Assembly: GCA_015179125.1 (NCBI GenBank) | Contig: WHVA01000053.1 | Coordinates: 62,001-126,000, forward strand | DNA length: 64,000 nucleotides | Direction of reading: 5' to 3' | Source: Gautieria morchelliformis | Lineage: Eukaryota > Basidiomycota > Agaricomycetes > Gomphales > Gomphaceae | Part shown: piece by piece, positions 35,820 through 47,804 of the stretch | How positions within the stretch are numbered: position 1 is the stretch's first letter | Layout: each line of letters begins with the position of its first letter | Program-made: the position numbers and the translations under genes | Notes under the pieces: generated by a model | The model's input: the letters and a program-made list of their open reading frames with translations, nothing else | The model's database searches: none | What the model was told of the DNA's origin: nothing

Positions 35820-37491
35820 GTTGGAGACTTGGAGGGCGAGGAAAGGGTTGTTTAGTTGCCACTAGCCTCTTAAGATGTCCACCTTCTGTGGACATGGTAA
35901 CCAGACAAAGGGACGTATCACGATCCTTGTAGTCACTATACTGTACGGTATGTGGACATCAAAAAACAAGGGGCCACATAAGGAAATCAGTAACCGGCTG
36001 CTCGGATATCTCCGACACTCTTTTTGCCACTTGATAAGCTGACTGCCAGATCGTGTCGTTGATACGACAGTTTCAGTCAGAGGGACACCGTAGTTTTGAG
36101 GTGGTCCCCCTGCATTAATACGCTACATGCCAATCTGATTTTTCTTTAGACTCCAGTATCTTTTTTTTTTGTTTTTTTTTGTTTTGATAAACAAATAATC
36201 TCACCGAACTGCATTTATGTCTCCGTCAACCAGCCTGATGTCACAACGCGTCAGGGGCCATTGTCTCAACACGGAAGCATTTTGGTCCCAACTCGGCACA
36301 TATTTTTGTCTCATCCACAATAAGTCCCACCCAGCATTTTTGTCTCAACTTTCTGTAGTTCTCCATATACTCTACCAAAAATCACGAGCGGGGACTCGTT
36401 CTGTTGCCCAAATTGAGCCCTATACGGCAAAATTACTAGTCTGTGGCACAGTGCCACTCAAGATACACCAAATATGGCACGGGTTCGGCCTACTTTCTCG
36501 GCCTTGAGATGATTTTCGTACACATGCACCAAATCGCACCATATATCAATCGGATCTACATGTATATTATTATGGTAAGAGAAATCATATAAACTTGAAG
36601 TATGCCTACGGTCCCGATGACCGTTCTAATCATTTATCATACCGTTAGTTTGTACGTTTAGGAATATATCGATGTGGTGCCCCTTTCATCTAACCAGTGC
36701 ATCACCTATGGTGCTACTCTGGTTCTTGGATATCCCTAAGCGCAAGGTCATGAGCATGGTGTATCTTGGTTACGCATAACGCGGACAACGCCGCGTTGTG
36801 ATTTGTCCAACGCACTTTGTATGTCTTGGCGGACAATGTCACTTTGCGGTTTGTCTATAACTTGAGCATATACTATGTGAATATTGAGCTTCTCAGCGTT
36901 CTTTGAGGCCTGCCACGCAAGAAGCAGAACATACGGTGGTACGAAGACTGTACGACAAAGATTTACTTATAACTGAATGAACTTGGACGATATTATGAAA
37001 AGGATAATTTTCCTGGAATGTGCTTATTGAGAGCTTTCTATTGAGCCCCGGTTCATATTCCATGGTAGTGTTGGGGAGTAGGGGCTCAGCGTTCAATGTT
37101 GAGACGCTGGGTTATATTCGACGACAGCCGGCTGGTTGGCGGAGAAATGCATTCCCAGGAGACATTATTATGCCTTGCTATGTAGACTATAGATGATGAT
37201 GACATGTTGATGTACTTATGGTAGCGCATGGTTGTGCCACTAGCTGGACGAATTGAATTCATTGATTTCTGATTTACCCGCCCACCATTTATGAGGAATG
37301 TTGTTTGCATCGACTGGTTCCTAACAGCGAAATACCAGGTGTTTACGAGTAGTAAATACGGACCCTCATGCAGTCATTGTGCATAAACATATAATGTTTG
37401 TGCGGCAACCCGATTGGGGGGATCTCTTGCGGGGGTAGCTAGGTTTCATCCTTGATACATTACTAAGTTACATCCATGCAGGCTGATACAA
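35820..37491. other. 1.7 kb intergenic region, AT-rich
   Basis: It contains T runs near 36160-36185 and a pair of imperfect direct repeats around gcggacaa...tttgtcc (about 36780-36858). No coding region is supported. The open frame at 36217-36507 lacks any domain. Confidence 0.4.
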
Positions 37492-39288
37492 TTACGCAAG
37501 CTCTTCAGCAGGACCCTGCTCCACTACCGTGGTCAAAAGACTCCCGTAGGCAGCTTTCCCATTCTGCGCCACAGTCATCACTTCCGGAATCTCACTTCCA
37601 GCCCTCATTGCAATTCTATAGATACTGGCCGTGGACAAAGCAGCTTCAGAAACGGCCGGAGAGGGAGACCGCTGGCGTGACAGGTCAGAGCCTTCGACAT
37701 CATCTTGCCAGTCTAATAGCTCTTCAACTCTGGTAGGATGAAGCTTGGCGATACGGTAGCCGAGGGGCGCATCCGGCCATGGCACGCGAGCAATGGAATA
37801 CTGGCGAGCCTCTTGCTCGGATCCCCAAGCTGAAATGAAACCGTCGTAACCGTTCGAGACGGCAGCAGATATTCTGGGCTCTGCGAAGAGAGGATGCGAC
37901 GGGTAAATCAAGTGAAATCCAAAAAAAAAATATGGAGCCAACCGTCATCCATCCCATCCCATTCCGAACCCGAGTCAGGAAATTCAATTTCTGCTTCGCG
38001 GTCAGGCTCGGGAATGTCCATATTCCACTCCAGCTGATCGGCTGTTTCGAAGTACTGTGCGCACGAGTGTTAGAGTATGATATGGGTCAGGCTAAGCATC
38101 TACGCACTTGAGGCAGTTTCGAGCCTGACGCGAGACCCATTGAACTGGCTACGTGATATACCAAACATTGCAAGACGGTGGGCTCTTCAGAATCGTGGCT
38201 CTTCATGTCTAAAATTTGACCGGCTGTGAACCCTAGAGATATAAGGTGACGGTAGAAAGGCGAAGGCTCTAGACGTGTCAAGCTGACAAACCTTCACTAA
38301 ATGCTCCGAAGACCCATCCCCAATACGTTGACAGAACCCAATGATGACATTTCATCCGGACACATGTATCCCAGAGCTGTGGGGTGTGAAAACACACAAG
38401 GATGCTGGACACGTTACAACTCACCTTTGCCCATACACGCTCGGCGCTGGTAAACGGTCTATTGGCAGTTTCATCCCAAGCATTGAAAGGTGGAAGCTAT
38501 ACAAGCAGATTTATCCACTGGTCATGAGGCCCAAGAAGCAGCAGACGCACACTAGTACAACGCAGAAAATACTTGAAATCCTGTTCAGTCATGACCCAAG
38601 GAGCCTGGACTGCAAACACGACAGAACAATTCTCAAAAGGGTCAGTAGGATTAATAAAAAATGTCTCGAGCTTGGATGGTGGAGGCGTTCTGCGCCATGC
38701 AAGCGTGCTCCATAGTGCCGCATCGCGGTCATCTCGGTTTACGTAGGTGACGTCCCACTTCTGTGCCTCAGGGAAAGCGACATGTAGAGCACGCGTCATG
38801 GTTTGTAGAGGGAGCGTGAGGACCCAAGGCGTAACTTCTTGAACGTTGGTGGGGCGTGGAACGGATGGCGGGTTGATGTCGAAGCCCGAAGCAGGAACCG
38901 TGAAGGCGTACCCAGTGGCGTCATCCACAGTGGGGAGATTGAGCTTTTCTGAGGGCAATGTATCGACGACTAGAGGAGCTGTGAGGGGCTACGTTAGAAG
39001 AGAATAAAATGGTTGCTTACAGGATTGAACGGCCTTGTCAAACAGTCCTTTAGATTTGGGCGCCACTATCTTTACAAAGTGGGAACGGTAGTCTTCAGGC
39101 TGAATGGCAAGATGGTTTAGGTGTGCTTTGTGTCCTTCTGGGGGTACAGGCGGTGCGCTGGAGGCATGGATCATTGGTGGAAGAACAGTCGCAGAGAGAT
39201 ATAGCCTTAGATTGTCGGTCGGAGAGAGAGGTTGGGGATGAGATTGACGTCTGGCAAGCATAGCTTCTAAGGCACTTCCGAGAAGCAT
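37492..39288 (-). CDS. Orphan family Y protein, copy 2 (about 7-8 exons)
   Basis: The start is the ATG at 39286-39288. Exon 1 ends at FDKAVQSC. The second exon carries GYAFTVPASGFDI, TMTRALHVAFPEAQKWDVTY and CSVVFAVQAPWVMTEQDFKY. Then LPPFNAWDETANRPFTSAER, VWAKLWDTCVRMKCHHWVLS, TYWGWVFGAFSEG and PTVLQCLVYHVASSMGLASG follow in small exons. The tail (EPRISAAVSNGYDGFISAWG ... EIPEVMTVAQNGKAAYG) is longer than in copy 3. All junctions I placed are GT-AG and in phase. The block VWA.LWD.C.......VL.TY.GW.FG.FS is the family hallmark. I know it only from unnamed mushroom proteins. No catalytic motif or signal peptide. Confidence 0.68.
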
Positions 39289-39670
39289 CGTTCAGCTGCA
39301 GTTGAGGGAGTAGTTCCAGTTGAAGTTTACAAGCCACCTCAGACAGCCTCTGTTTATGTAGCATTAGAAGCCTGGTTACAATCAAGGCATCGGTATCCAC
39401 AGCAATAGCCAATCCATGGTCCCTGATAGAAGCTCGAGAGATAAAGAAAAAACAAGGTAGGGACTGGCTGAGCATGAACTTGAAGGGGACAGTGCCATTG
39501 AGTTCACGTGATCGTTACAGCGTCATCTTCTGAACAAGTAATATAATCGGATGTCTGAGATCGTAGTCTCTTTCTGGCTAAGGTAGCATTTACAGGAAGA
39601 TACAACAACACAACGCAAGCAAGGTACCGAAAATATATTATAGCCGATCCAATAAAGAAGTAGAAAATAA
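39289..39670. other. Short intergenic region between family Y copies
   Basis: About 380 bp separating the start of copy 2 from the stop of copy 3, presumably the promoter of copy 2. No gene seen. Confidence 0.4.
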
Positions 39671-40890
39671 CTATACTGGGGTCCCCGCCGCTGGCACACT
39701 GGCCTCAGCGTATGGTACCTCCCTTTCTGTCTCTACGGGTGGCTCTACGGGGTGCTCGGCACCCACAAGACCCATTGAACAAGCTATCCAGTATACCAGA
39801 GATTGCATCACATTCGGCTTTGCAACGTCGAAATCCCGCTTCTCGCTGATCCTAGCTGATGTCCAATCTTTCGAGAACGAGCCAAACATCCACCCATGAT
39901 AAGTCGTGAGAACGAAATCTTGACAATCATGGTGTTTGCAAGTGTCAAGGAGATTTGCCCATACACGTTGAGAGCAATTGAGTCGGCTCTCAGGGGGAAC
40001 ATCGTCATCTGGTAGCGAGGGCAACTGCGAGAGCATAACGTCAGCGTGGGAAGTCAACATGGCGGGGATGTGCTTACACTTGTACATTTTGCGAGATTAT
40101 TCATATCCTGTAGCGCAAGTATCCAAGGCGGTTGAACGATAAATACCATGGAATTGCGTGGCGCAGGCTCTGTTTTGGCGCCGCTTGTGGACTCAGGCGT
40201 GTCCCGCCACCACGTCTCCTGGTGCTCGTCGGGGTGAAAGCGCCACAAGTATGTTCGCCACAGTGCGCCATTCGCCCTTGCCTCAGCCCCGGGGAGGGGT
40301 TCTGCTTCGTCGAGCCACCAACGGGTGGTATCAGGGAATGCGAGGTGCATGGCGCGCTGCATGGTCTTAAACGGACGATCTGTGAGCCATTGACAGGTCT
40401 CTTCGATGCTGCTTGGGTATGGGATATTGTCGAAGGTGCCCTCGCTGTGCACTTCATAATGTGTAGGCAAGACAAGAGCCTCTCCATCCCGATTCTCGTA
40501 GTGTTTGCCTGCAAACGGACGAGCATCGCGGCCATAGATGTGGTGTATATTATCTGAAGTGGCTAGGCTCAGAGAAAGTAGAAGCCAACAGGTGTAAGCT
40601 TACGGACATAGTCTAGCGGCCTTATTGAACGCCTTGGGATCGTGCTGTCGTATCTGGTCAATATGGCGCTCTGGGTCTTTCTGGACGCGGAGCCTGTTCT
40701 TGTGTGATCTTCGACCTCGACGGGGTAAGAAGTACGGATGGGAGCTATCATTCCTGGAGATGGATGGCAGATATGCAGTTTGCAAATATCGTCTGAGATT
40801 CTCGCTACCGGGTTTGGGAGCGGGTGCTGGTGCCACAAGTCTGCGTGGCACTCGCAGGTATCCAGCTTCGGTGCGTCGAGAGGGAGGCAT
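39671..40890 (-). CDS. Orphan family Y protein, copy 3 (about 4-5 exons)
   Basis: The start is the ATG at 40888-40890 (MPPSRRTEAGYLRVPRRLVA). Exon 1 ends at FNKAARL with a gtccgt donor; exon 2 resumes at NIHHIYGRDARPFAG and includes QWLTDRPFKTMQRAMHLAFP, NSMVFIVQPPWILALQDMNN and LAKCTS. Then LPSLPDDDVPPESRLNCSQR, VWANLLDTCKHHDCQDFVLT, TYHGWMFGSFSKDW and NVMQSLVYWIACSMGLV follow. It is colinear with copy 2, except that the long C-terminal tail is replaced by a short Pro/Glu/Ala-rich end (PVEPPVETEREVPYAEASVP). Sequence identity to copy 2 is moderate, so the duplication is not recent. Function unknown. Confidence 0.68.
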
Positions 40891-41636
40891 TGTGTATGGC
40901 AGATGGTGGATGTGGAAGAGGTGAAGTCAAGTGTAATAAGAGTGGTGAATAAAAACGAGACCGTGTGCCTGTGGCTTGAGAGATGTGGACAATACCCATT
41001 TGAAAAATACAAGGCGGACAAAGAAAGCCCTTTGTTCTCTTATGTAAGCGAATAGTGGACAAGGCCGCCACATCCCCGGTCCGGTCTTCAGCAACAAAGC
41101 CATCGCCTTTCGCTTGTACGCGCCAGCCAGACGTGTATCATGCCGAAGACAGCCAATTGTCCACTTTTCAGGATATCAATGAAAGTCACATGTGACTCGT
41201 GTAATTGCGGACATGCTAATGGCCAGACTGAACTGATACAATCTACGTAGAGCACTAAAGCCACGGAGGGCCTTATTGCGTGTACTCGTCGGCAGTCCAT
41301 CCTGGTATGAGCCCGGCTTGGTCTTTCAAAATGCTCATATTCAGATCTAACGCGATGTAAGTGCGAACGAGTGCTCAAGGGACCCAGGCCATAGGCATCT
41401 GATTTTCTAGACAGACCGCGATTGAATATCAAATGAGTAAATTCCTCCATGGCGTACCGCACTCAGCAGACTCGTGTTTAGGACAAGGTAATTACAGAAA
41501 TGCCCACTGATCAATTGCTACTGTATGATCTGCCGCAAAATATAACTCGGCGGGACTAGTATATGAGCCAACTCTAAGGCTAAGGAAAGTCACCCGGTGG
41601 TGGGCTAGGATTCTAGATAGTCTCTAAGGTCCCATG
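40891..41636. other. Intergenic region
   Basis: About 750 bp between the start of family Y copy 3 and the Coq1 stop. A minus-strand open frame at 41088-41462 shows no domain. No gene is supported. Confidence 0.4.
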
Positions 41637-43167
41637 TTACCACTTCCTCTGCACAACTCGCTCCGTTAAAGCAAGCAATGCAGCTTTGGAATCACTTTCC
41701 GGTAGTAAGTCCAAAGCTTCTCGTGCCTTTTCTGCGTGAGTTCGAGCTAAATCTCGTGTGCGTTCAACGCCACTCGACCGTCGTACGAGCTCGCGAGCCT
41801 AATATGACCACGTTGAAGTTTGATGGGGTCTCAAAAGGAAAACGGCTCACCAGTTCTATGTCACCCTCCTGGTCGAACTTGCGTCTAATTAACGGCCCCA
41901 TCGCCTCATGTTCCTCCCAAGCGTACAATGCGGGAGCTGTTGTGAGTCCCAGTTTTAGATCAGCCCCCCCGGGCTTCCCAAGCGTGCACTCCCCTTCTTC
42001 ATAATCCAAGACATCGTCTACAAGCTGACCACAGTCATTGAATCGCTGGTGGGAAAAGGTAATGCGACCAGGACACACCTGAAAAGCGATACCTATATTT
42101 CGACCATAAGCATAAGCCACCTCCTTCCACACTTCGCCTTCCAGCACGCCGCCTAGAATCACGGCCGCTCTGGCGCTCTTTGCCATTAGACTCGCTGTCT
42201 TGAGATAACTTTTCTTCAAATAGATACTCCAGTCCTCTTGCCGCACGCTCCCAGCGTCGACCGAGGATCGTGCGCTGTCCCGGGAAACACCATCCATACG
42301 CCGTAGCTCATCGCCATGCACGCGGTTGATCTGCATAACCTCGCCCTCTACCAGGTTTGCGACCACAGTCGCAATAAGTTCTACTACCTCGCTGTCCCCC
42401 AATCTACTCAGAGACGCGCTCGCTCGCCCTAGCAAGAAGTCACCCGCAAGTACGGACAGCTTGTTGCCATACCTAACATGCGCGGAGGGCGCACCCCGCC
42501 TCAAGGGCGATTCATCGAGCACATCGTCGTGGAGAAGGGAAGCAACGTGTATCATCTCCACAATTTGTGCCAAGCGTATTTGTGTTGGTAAGATCTGGCC
42601 TTCCAGCATGGGCACGCGTTCCTCGGGGGTTGGTTTCGGGAGGGGCGCCGGGACCGGCCTGCGCGGCGCGCGCAGCTGGAATGCCACGTCGAAAGACGCG
42701 GTATGGTCCGGCATATTGGGATTCCAATCGTTGAGGACGTCAGCGCGCGTGAGGGGCATATCAAGCTCCTCCGCGCGTCCCCCAGCACCCTCGCAATCCG
42801 CATGCCACCGCTTTACCCGCCAATCCGCGCCGAGCCCATTGGTGGCGCGAGAAAAGAGAAGGACAAGGAGCGGTCGCAGCTGCTTGGACGGATGTAGAAA
42901 GTAATATTTGGCGATTTGTGTTAGCGAAGGGTGGGATGATCCCAGGAGATGAAAGAGGGTATGTCGAAGCTGGGCGAGCTCGGGGGCGAGGGAGGCATAT
43001 GGGTCGACGCTTGACGAAGGGAGCTGCTGTGGCCGGGGCTGTGAATCTGCCGGTGGGGGTCGAATGGCAGTGTGGGAGGCGGTAGACTGACGGCGAGTGA
43101 TAGCCCAACGTGGCGTAGTAGAAGTAATGCTGGCTGGCTTGCTGAAGGTGCATGCCCATCGATGCAT
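41637..43167 (-). CDS. COQ1: Coq1-type trans-polyprenyl diphosphate synthase (3 exons, 474 aa)
   Basis: Exons are 43167-42079, 42024-41851 and 41798-41637; introns are 54 and 52 bp, GT-AG, phase 0. The N-terminal ~45 residues are rich in Arg, Ser and Thr without acids (MHRWACTFSKPASITSTTPR), a mitochondrial presequence. The first aspartate-rich motif is LLHDDVLDESPLRRG, the second LVDDVLDYEE. Also seen are KQLRPLLVLLFSRATN, YGNKLSVLAGDFLLGRA, YLKKSYLKTASLMAKSA and GGADLKLGLTTAPALYAW. This is a long-chain all-trans polyprenyl synthase that makes the ubiquinone side chain from farnesyl/geranylgeranyl diphosphate and IPP in mitochondria. Length fits fungal Coq1. It carries an insert of about 55 residues after FSRATN, before EGQILPTQIRLAQIVEMIHV, that is also seen in other basidiomycetes. 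The chain length of the product cannot be read from the sequence. Confidence 0.94.
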
Positions 43168-43475
43168 GCTCTTAGTATCGACCGTGGCTCACGCAGTGAG
43201 CAGACAAGTATATAAATAACTTGCTGCGACGACTTACGTAAGTACGAGTAAGTATTTCCGACTCTCAAGGATCTCATGTGCTGTGCACAACCTTAGTGGA
43301 TTTCGCCGATTTGACCTTTCTCTGCTCGCTTGGCAACGTAAACCTGGGACTCACAACAGCTTGGAATCCCGCGTTGTACGCTTGGGAGGAACATGAGGCG
43401 ACTGGGCCGTTAATTACACGCAAGTTCGACCACATAGAACTGGTAATACATTAATAAGAATAAGGATACAACTGT
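43168..43475. other. Intergenic region upstream of Coq1
   Basis: About 310 bp, holding the Coq1 promoter and the 3' flank of the small secreted protein gene. No gene seen. Confidence 0.4.
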
Positions 43476-43977
43476 TCACAGTAAGTGCCATGTGACTCCA
43501 TGTAGACGTCCTATGGATTCATCCGCTAGTCTGTCGAATGCCGCCGGCGACATGTCGAGGTCGAACTGACTGCAGGCTGCGCACTTGTCTTCTATAGTGA
43601 GCGTCACGGAGTTACCACCAGCTGCGAAGAAGCAGAACTCAGAGTATTGCAACTATGATAAGGTAATGACTCACGAGCTGTGGCTCGGATCTTCCGGCCG
43701 CACACCGGGTTGCCATTTGATTGTGGTCCACTGACGAAGAAGGTATTACGGTCAGTGTATACACTATATCACCGACACATAGTAATTGTGCTCACAAACT
43801 ATTGAAGAACTCGAATGACACTGCAACCATCATATCAGACGGAGAATTGATAATTCCACAAGCTCCGAGGGCGGGCTTGAAGAGAGTGGCGTCACCGATG
43901 TGTTTTAGTAGGACTGGCGCCGTGTGAGCCATCGTGGTAAACAAGGCGAGAATAGTGACGATGAGGTATATGAACAT
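43476..43977 (-). CDS. Small secreted double-psi beta-barrel (RlpA/barwin-like) protein, 127 aa
   Basis: Exons are 43977-43796, 43730-43675 and 43621-43476, with GT-AG introns of 65 and 53 bp. The signal peptide is MFIYLIVTILALFTTMAHTA. The mature protein has GDATLFKPALGACGIINSPS and DMMVAVSFEFFNSF, then NPVCGRKIRATAPGGNSVTL, then DKCAACSQFDLDMSPAAFDR and IGRLHGVTW. The GDAT.F..GLGACG start, the V.D.C..C...D.D.S..AF block and the closing G....TW identify a fungal RlpA-like DPBB protein related to expansins and barwin. Such proteins are secreted and bind cell-wall polysaccharide; many rise in pathogenic or fruiting contexts. The four paired cysteines expected for the fold are present. Confidence 0.85.
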
Positions 43978-44329
43978 GATGAATTCGGAGGTACTGAGAG
44001 CAGGATTAAGTGACGACTAGCGGCAGTAATGTACCAGACAGATGAGGGTCCTGGGCAAGGAGGAAGAAAGGGAGAAAGGGTCAGTATTGCTGTTATATAC
44101 CACAGTAAGTATCACGGCGAGAGCTGAGACCTGTGGCGGCTCTGATCGAGTACTTCCGACGCACACCGTTGATGGTGCGTTCCGGCGAAGCCCGATAAGT
44201 CTCATAAATAATGACATTGCATACTTAGGGAGAGGAACACATCAATAGCGATAAAGTCATTTTCTCTCTATGTCCCTTCCCAAACTCTCATTAATACCCG
44301 TTTTTAGTATCCCGCCGGTCCCATAGGTC
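43978..44329. other. Intergenic region
   Basis: About 350 bp upstream of the DPBB gene and the peptidase remnant. Nothing supported. Confidence 0.4.
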
Positions 44330-46370
44330 ATGGGACGGCCTCTACGGTCTTTCGAGAGACGAACTACGAGTTTTCTATCGACCACAATGTATTGGAAGAC
44401 AAAATCCAGCGATTTGCGTCTTTTCTTTCACGTCCTGTTTTCCATAAGAAGGGGATATTCCAACAGGCACTTAGCGTCCAATCAGAATTTGAAAATCACG
44501 TTCAGGACGATGAAAGGCGAATTGCTAATTTGGATCGATATCGGAGCCGTGATCCTTGAAGCACACTTGTCATTGGGAACTGGGAAACGTTGACCGCCGC
44601 AGGCAAGGTTCCTCCGTCTCCTGGGAAAATTGACGAGAGTGGAGAGTGGATTGATACGCTGAGTTCCAAGCTACAGGAATGGCACACTAAGTATTACTGT
44701 GGCAAACGCATGCACCTGGTTATTATTGGCTCCCGTACGTTTGACAATCATGTTAATATTTGCCATACTTATGTCGCCAGATCCGATCGACGAGCCGACA
44801 TCTCTGGCCACCAAATACTTTTCTCCAGTACCTGCAGACACAGCTGACCCACAGGCTTCAGCTATCACTTTCGACTCGCCCTGGAGTGCCTATGAGGAAG
44901 GGGCAAGTAAACCCTCTCAAATGCGCTTTCTTCTTTTCAACGTGTCGCATTCTCTACACGGTGGTTTTGGTGAAAACAGTGCAGGAGCTGCAACCGATTG
45001 AAGTGTGGTGGATTGTACCATCTCAATCGCTTCTCTACCGTGTCAAACCTGTCAAATATTATTTAACCCGTTTCTTGCATCACAAGGGCGATGTATCCCT
45101 TTGCCGCGTCCTTCGTGACCGTGGATGGATTGACAGGCTCTGGGCATCTCGGTGTGAAGGGGATCGCGAGCGTGGATTTGAGACATACCATGTGGCAATG
45201 GCGTAGGTAACACGCTCCATTTAGTATGCGCTGTACTCACACATGTAACGCCTATCTCCTTGGTGCGGGACACCGTCATCAGGGATCCTGAGCTTGCTCG
45301 CGCTGTCCAGCAAGAACTTTGTTCAATGTCAGAACTGCACTTTCGGTTCCGCGAAACGTTAAAAACCTGCGGATGAAGCAAGCCTTTTGAGCAGCAACCT
45401 GACAAAGCGCATCCCTCCAGCCGACCTAATCATGGGACCATATGTCACTGAGGCTTGGGATGCCCCTCTCGTCTCGGCGACGTTGGCGAGGCTTACACCA
45501 TCCAACTGTCGAAGGGGAGAGAAATTCTGAAAGGTGTAGAGCTACGCGGCACACGCCTTGCGATTGACGGCGCCGCTTGGTCACAAATACCTTGGTTCAA
45601 CACTGAACACGTCGTTTTACGTTATGCAGGGTCCGACAGGCCTATCTACAGCTCAGACGACGCAATCGTCGAGGGATTACGTTTGTTCAGTTCGAATCCG
45701 TACGTGCCCCAAAATTTTACGGTCGTTGGTGGCAAGAAGGACGGCGTAGAGGTAAGAATATTGAGATATTCAAGAATGCTGACGACAACACTCAACATCA
45801 AGCCAATCCTTGCAGCACGGAAAATCGTTGAAACATCACTGGCAGAGCTATGGTATAAGCTTGATGACCGTTTTGGTGAACCCAAAGCCAGTGTTACATT
45901 TGACATCAAGTCGTACGTGTGATCCCTATTACAACATTTTCTATAAGTGATGCCACCTTATTCAAATTAAGTGATCTAGACGATACGCCACGTGAAGAAC
46001 TGATCGGTAAGCGGTTTTCAGCTTGCTTTCCTAACCCGGAACTCATGGCTGGATTAGCATCTTGGACAAGTTGTTCAGAGATCATATCTCTGAGGATATT
46101 ACGAACGCTGCGCAATGCCTTGTTAAATGCTATTGTCAATCAGGGGGCCTGTTTGTGACGATATCCGGATTCAGTGACAAAATCCCGGTTCTGCTCGAAG
46201 CTGTGATGAACAAGCTTAGTCTCCCCTGGTCCATTACATCTAGCACAAAGAGCAGGCTGAGTATCAAATGCATGAGAGGAACGCGGATCACTGTGCTAGA
46301 CCTGACTGTTTGTATTGTGCAGGATCTTACTACACAAGTCATTTTTGTTCGATAAAATATTCATTCATGT
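44330..46370 (+). pseudogene. Decayed M16 metallopeptidase (insulysin/Ste23-like)
   Basis: Colinear blocks of the insulin-degrading enzyme family appear in order: NYEFSIDHNVLEDKIQRFAS and SRPVFHKKGIFQQAL near 44360-44460; LQEWHTKYYCGKRMHLVIIG; TKYFSPVPADTADPQ; GDVSLCRVLRDRGWIDRLWA; ELHFRFRETLKTC; RIPPADLIMGPYVTEAWDAP; NPYVPQNFTVVG; ETSLAELWYKLDDRFGEPKA; GGLFVTISGFSDKIPVLLEA. The N-terminal part with the zinc motif HxxEH is absent, so the copy cannot be catalytic. There is an in-frame TGA near 44557 and a frame change near 45375, besides plausible remnants of introns. Intact relatives cleave small peptides and, in yeast, the a-factor precursor. This is a truncated pseudogene. Confidence 0.72.
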
Positions 46371-46426
46371 TTTTCGGGATCGGGCACTTCACCAGATTCC
46401 TAAATCTAATTTTCAGTACCTCCCTA

Positions 46427-47804
46427 CTACAACATTGATTGAACGGCATCACAGACCTGCCACAAGCGCTGCATCTGGCCTACCCATGCAACGAAATCGT
46501 AAGGGTACGGACGCCTTTGTTGCCCGGGCCACTCAGTAGTGTGATACATACCCAACCAGACATAGGCATCCATGTACGTGACTGTGCGGGAAGCATAGAA
46601 GAGCGCTCTGAGCTCTACTCCTTGCTGATAATGTCGGAAAAGACTTTTATCCAGCGCCGCCAATCGCAATCGGAACCGAGCTCGAGTAATCGCATCACCG
46701 GGTGTGTCGTCTCGATAGTTGCCAGGCTCGCTCTCCATTTCTGACATTATGAAACGCTCGGAGTCATCATCAAACCAACCCCCTCCGACAGCTGCCAGCC
46801 ACGCCGGACGAAACCCAGCCATCTCCCAATCAAGCAAGCCCGTGATAGCCCCAGTCTCAGGGTCGATCAGAATATTACGTTCACTCAAGTCACCGTGAGC
46901 GAGATGAAAAGTCTCCCTCTCTTTAGGAGTGGAGTGGCATGAATTCTCGTAGAGCCGCGCCACAATGTCGTATATTTCAAGAATTTTCCTGTAAGTCATG
47001 AGATCCGCCTCCTTCTCCGGTCGAGTGGAGGGTTTTCCCATTAAAGCAAAACCCTCCATCCATTCGCGTTCGGTGGAGAACGGACCGCATAACTCAGCAG
47101 GAAGGTATGTAGGGTGCGAGAGAAAACCAATATCATTGACGGGTCCAATTGCGAATCCTGCCTTGGAATCAATAGCTGCGTTCGAGCTATAATGACCTAG
47201 TGAGACCGGGAGACTGTTGATACGGTACCTAAGTGAGCGATACTGAAAGCCACGATCGTCTTGACAGTCGGATCGAAGGAGGCTGCCGCACTGTCGTGCC
47301 GTGATTTGGAACAAAGAATGCACAATTTCTGCCATGTCCATGCCGGTGCGAACCTTCTGGCCGTCAGTTAGGGTTTCAAAACTATCACCTAGACGACTGC
47401 CGGGCATATATTCCATTAGGATCCACTCCGCGCCTACGGGATTATGTGGGGTGTTGCAATACAAGTAGACCTGAGGAACAGGTATCTTGGTGCGAGCTAT
47501 GTAAAAGGAACAGGTAATAAATCTCTTAGCAGACGACCGCAGCGACCTTACCTCGGACGAGCTCCATGGTCGCTACCTCGGCTTCTGTTTTCAACGATTC
47601 ACGAACTGGTAGGACCACACGTGCGACGACTTTCTTGTTATCTAGGGAGAAGAGGAACGCTCGTGCATATACACCGTCACCGTCATTCATAAGAATGCCC
47701 TCCTGGCATTCAACGTGGAAGTGAGAAGAGACGATGCGTTGCAATGCCGCAAGATCCACATTAGTGGCTTCCCACAGTTCATCATCTGGGTATACACAAG
47801 GCAT
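46427..47804 (-). CDS. APH/choline-kinase-like phosphotransferase (2 exons, 440 aa)
   Basis: Exons are 47804-47552 and 47496-46427, with a GT-AG intron of 55 bp in phase. The start ATG at 47802-47804 (MPCVYPDDELWEATNVDLAA) is the first that fits the fold; longer N-termini would need an upstream exon. Kinase-like features are VVARVVLPVRESLKTEAEVA (Lys/Glu pair), the hinge EWILMEYMPGSRL, the catalytic loop LAHGDLSERNILIDPETG (HGDLxxxN) and the metal-binding GLLDWEMAGF. This is the pattern of the aminoglycoside phosphotransferase family, which in fungi is greatly expanded and mostly of unknown substrate. The C-terminus is helical and charged (RFRLRLAALDKSLFRHYQQG). Likely cytosolic. Substrate cannot be deduced. 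Confidence 0.85.

Noticed and set aside
36217-36507. 96-codon frame in the AT-rich intergenic region
   Set aside because: Low complexity surroundings, no homologue recognised, no promoter or splice context.
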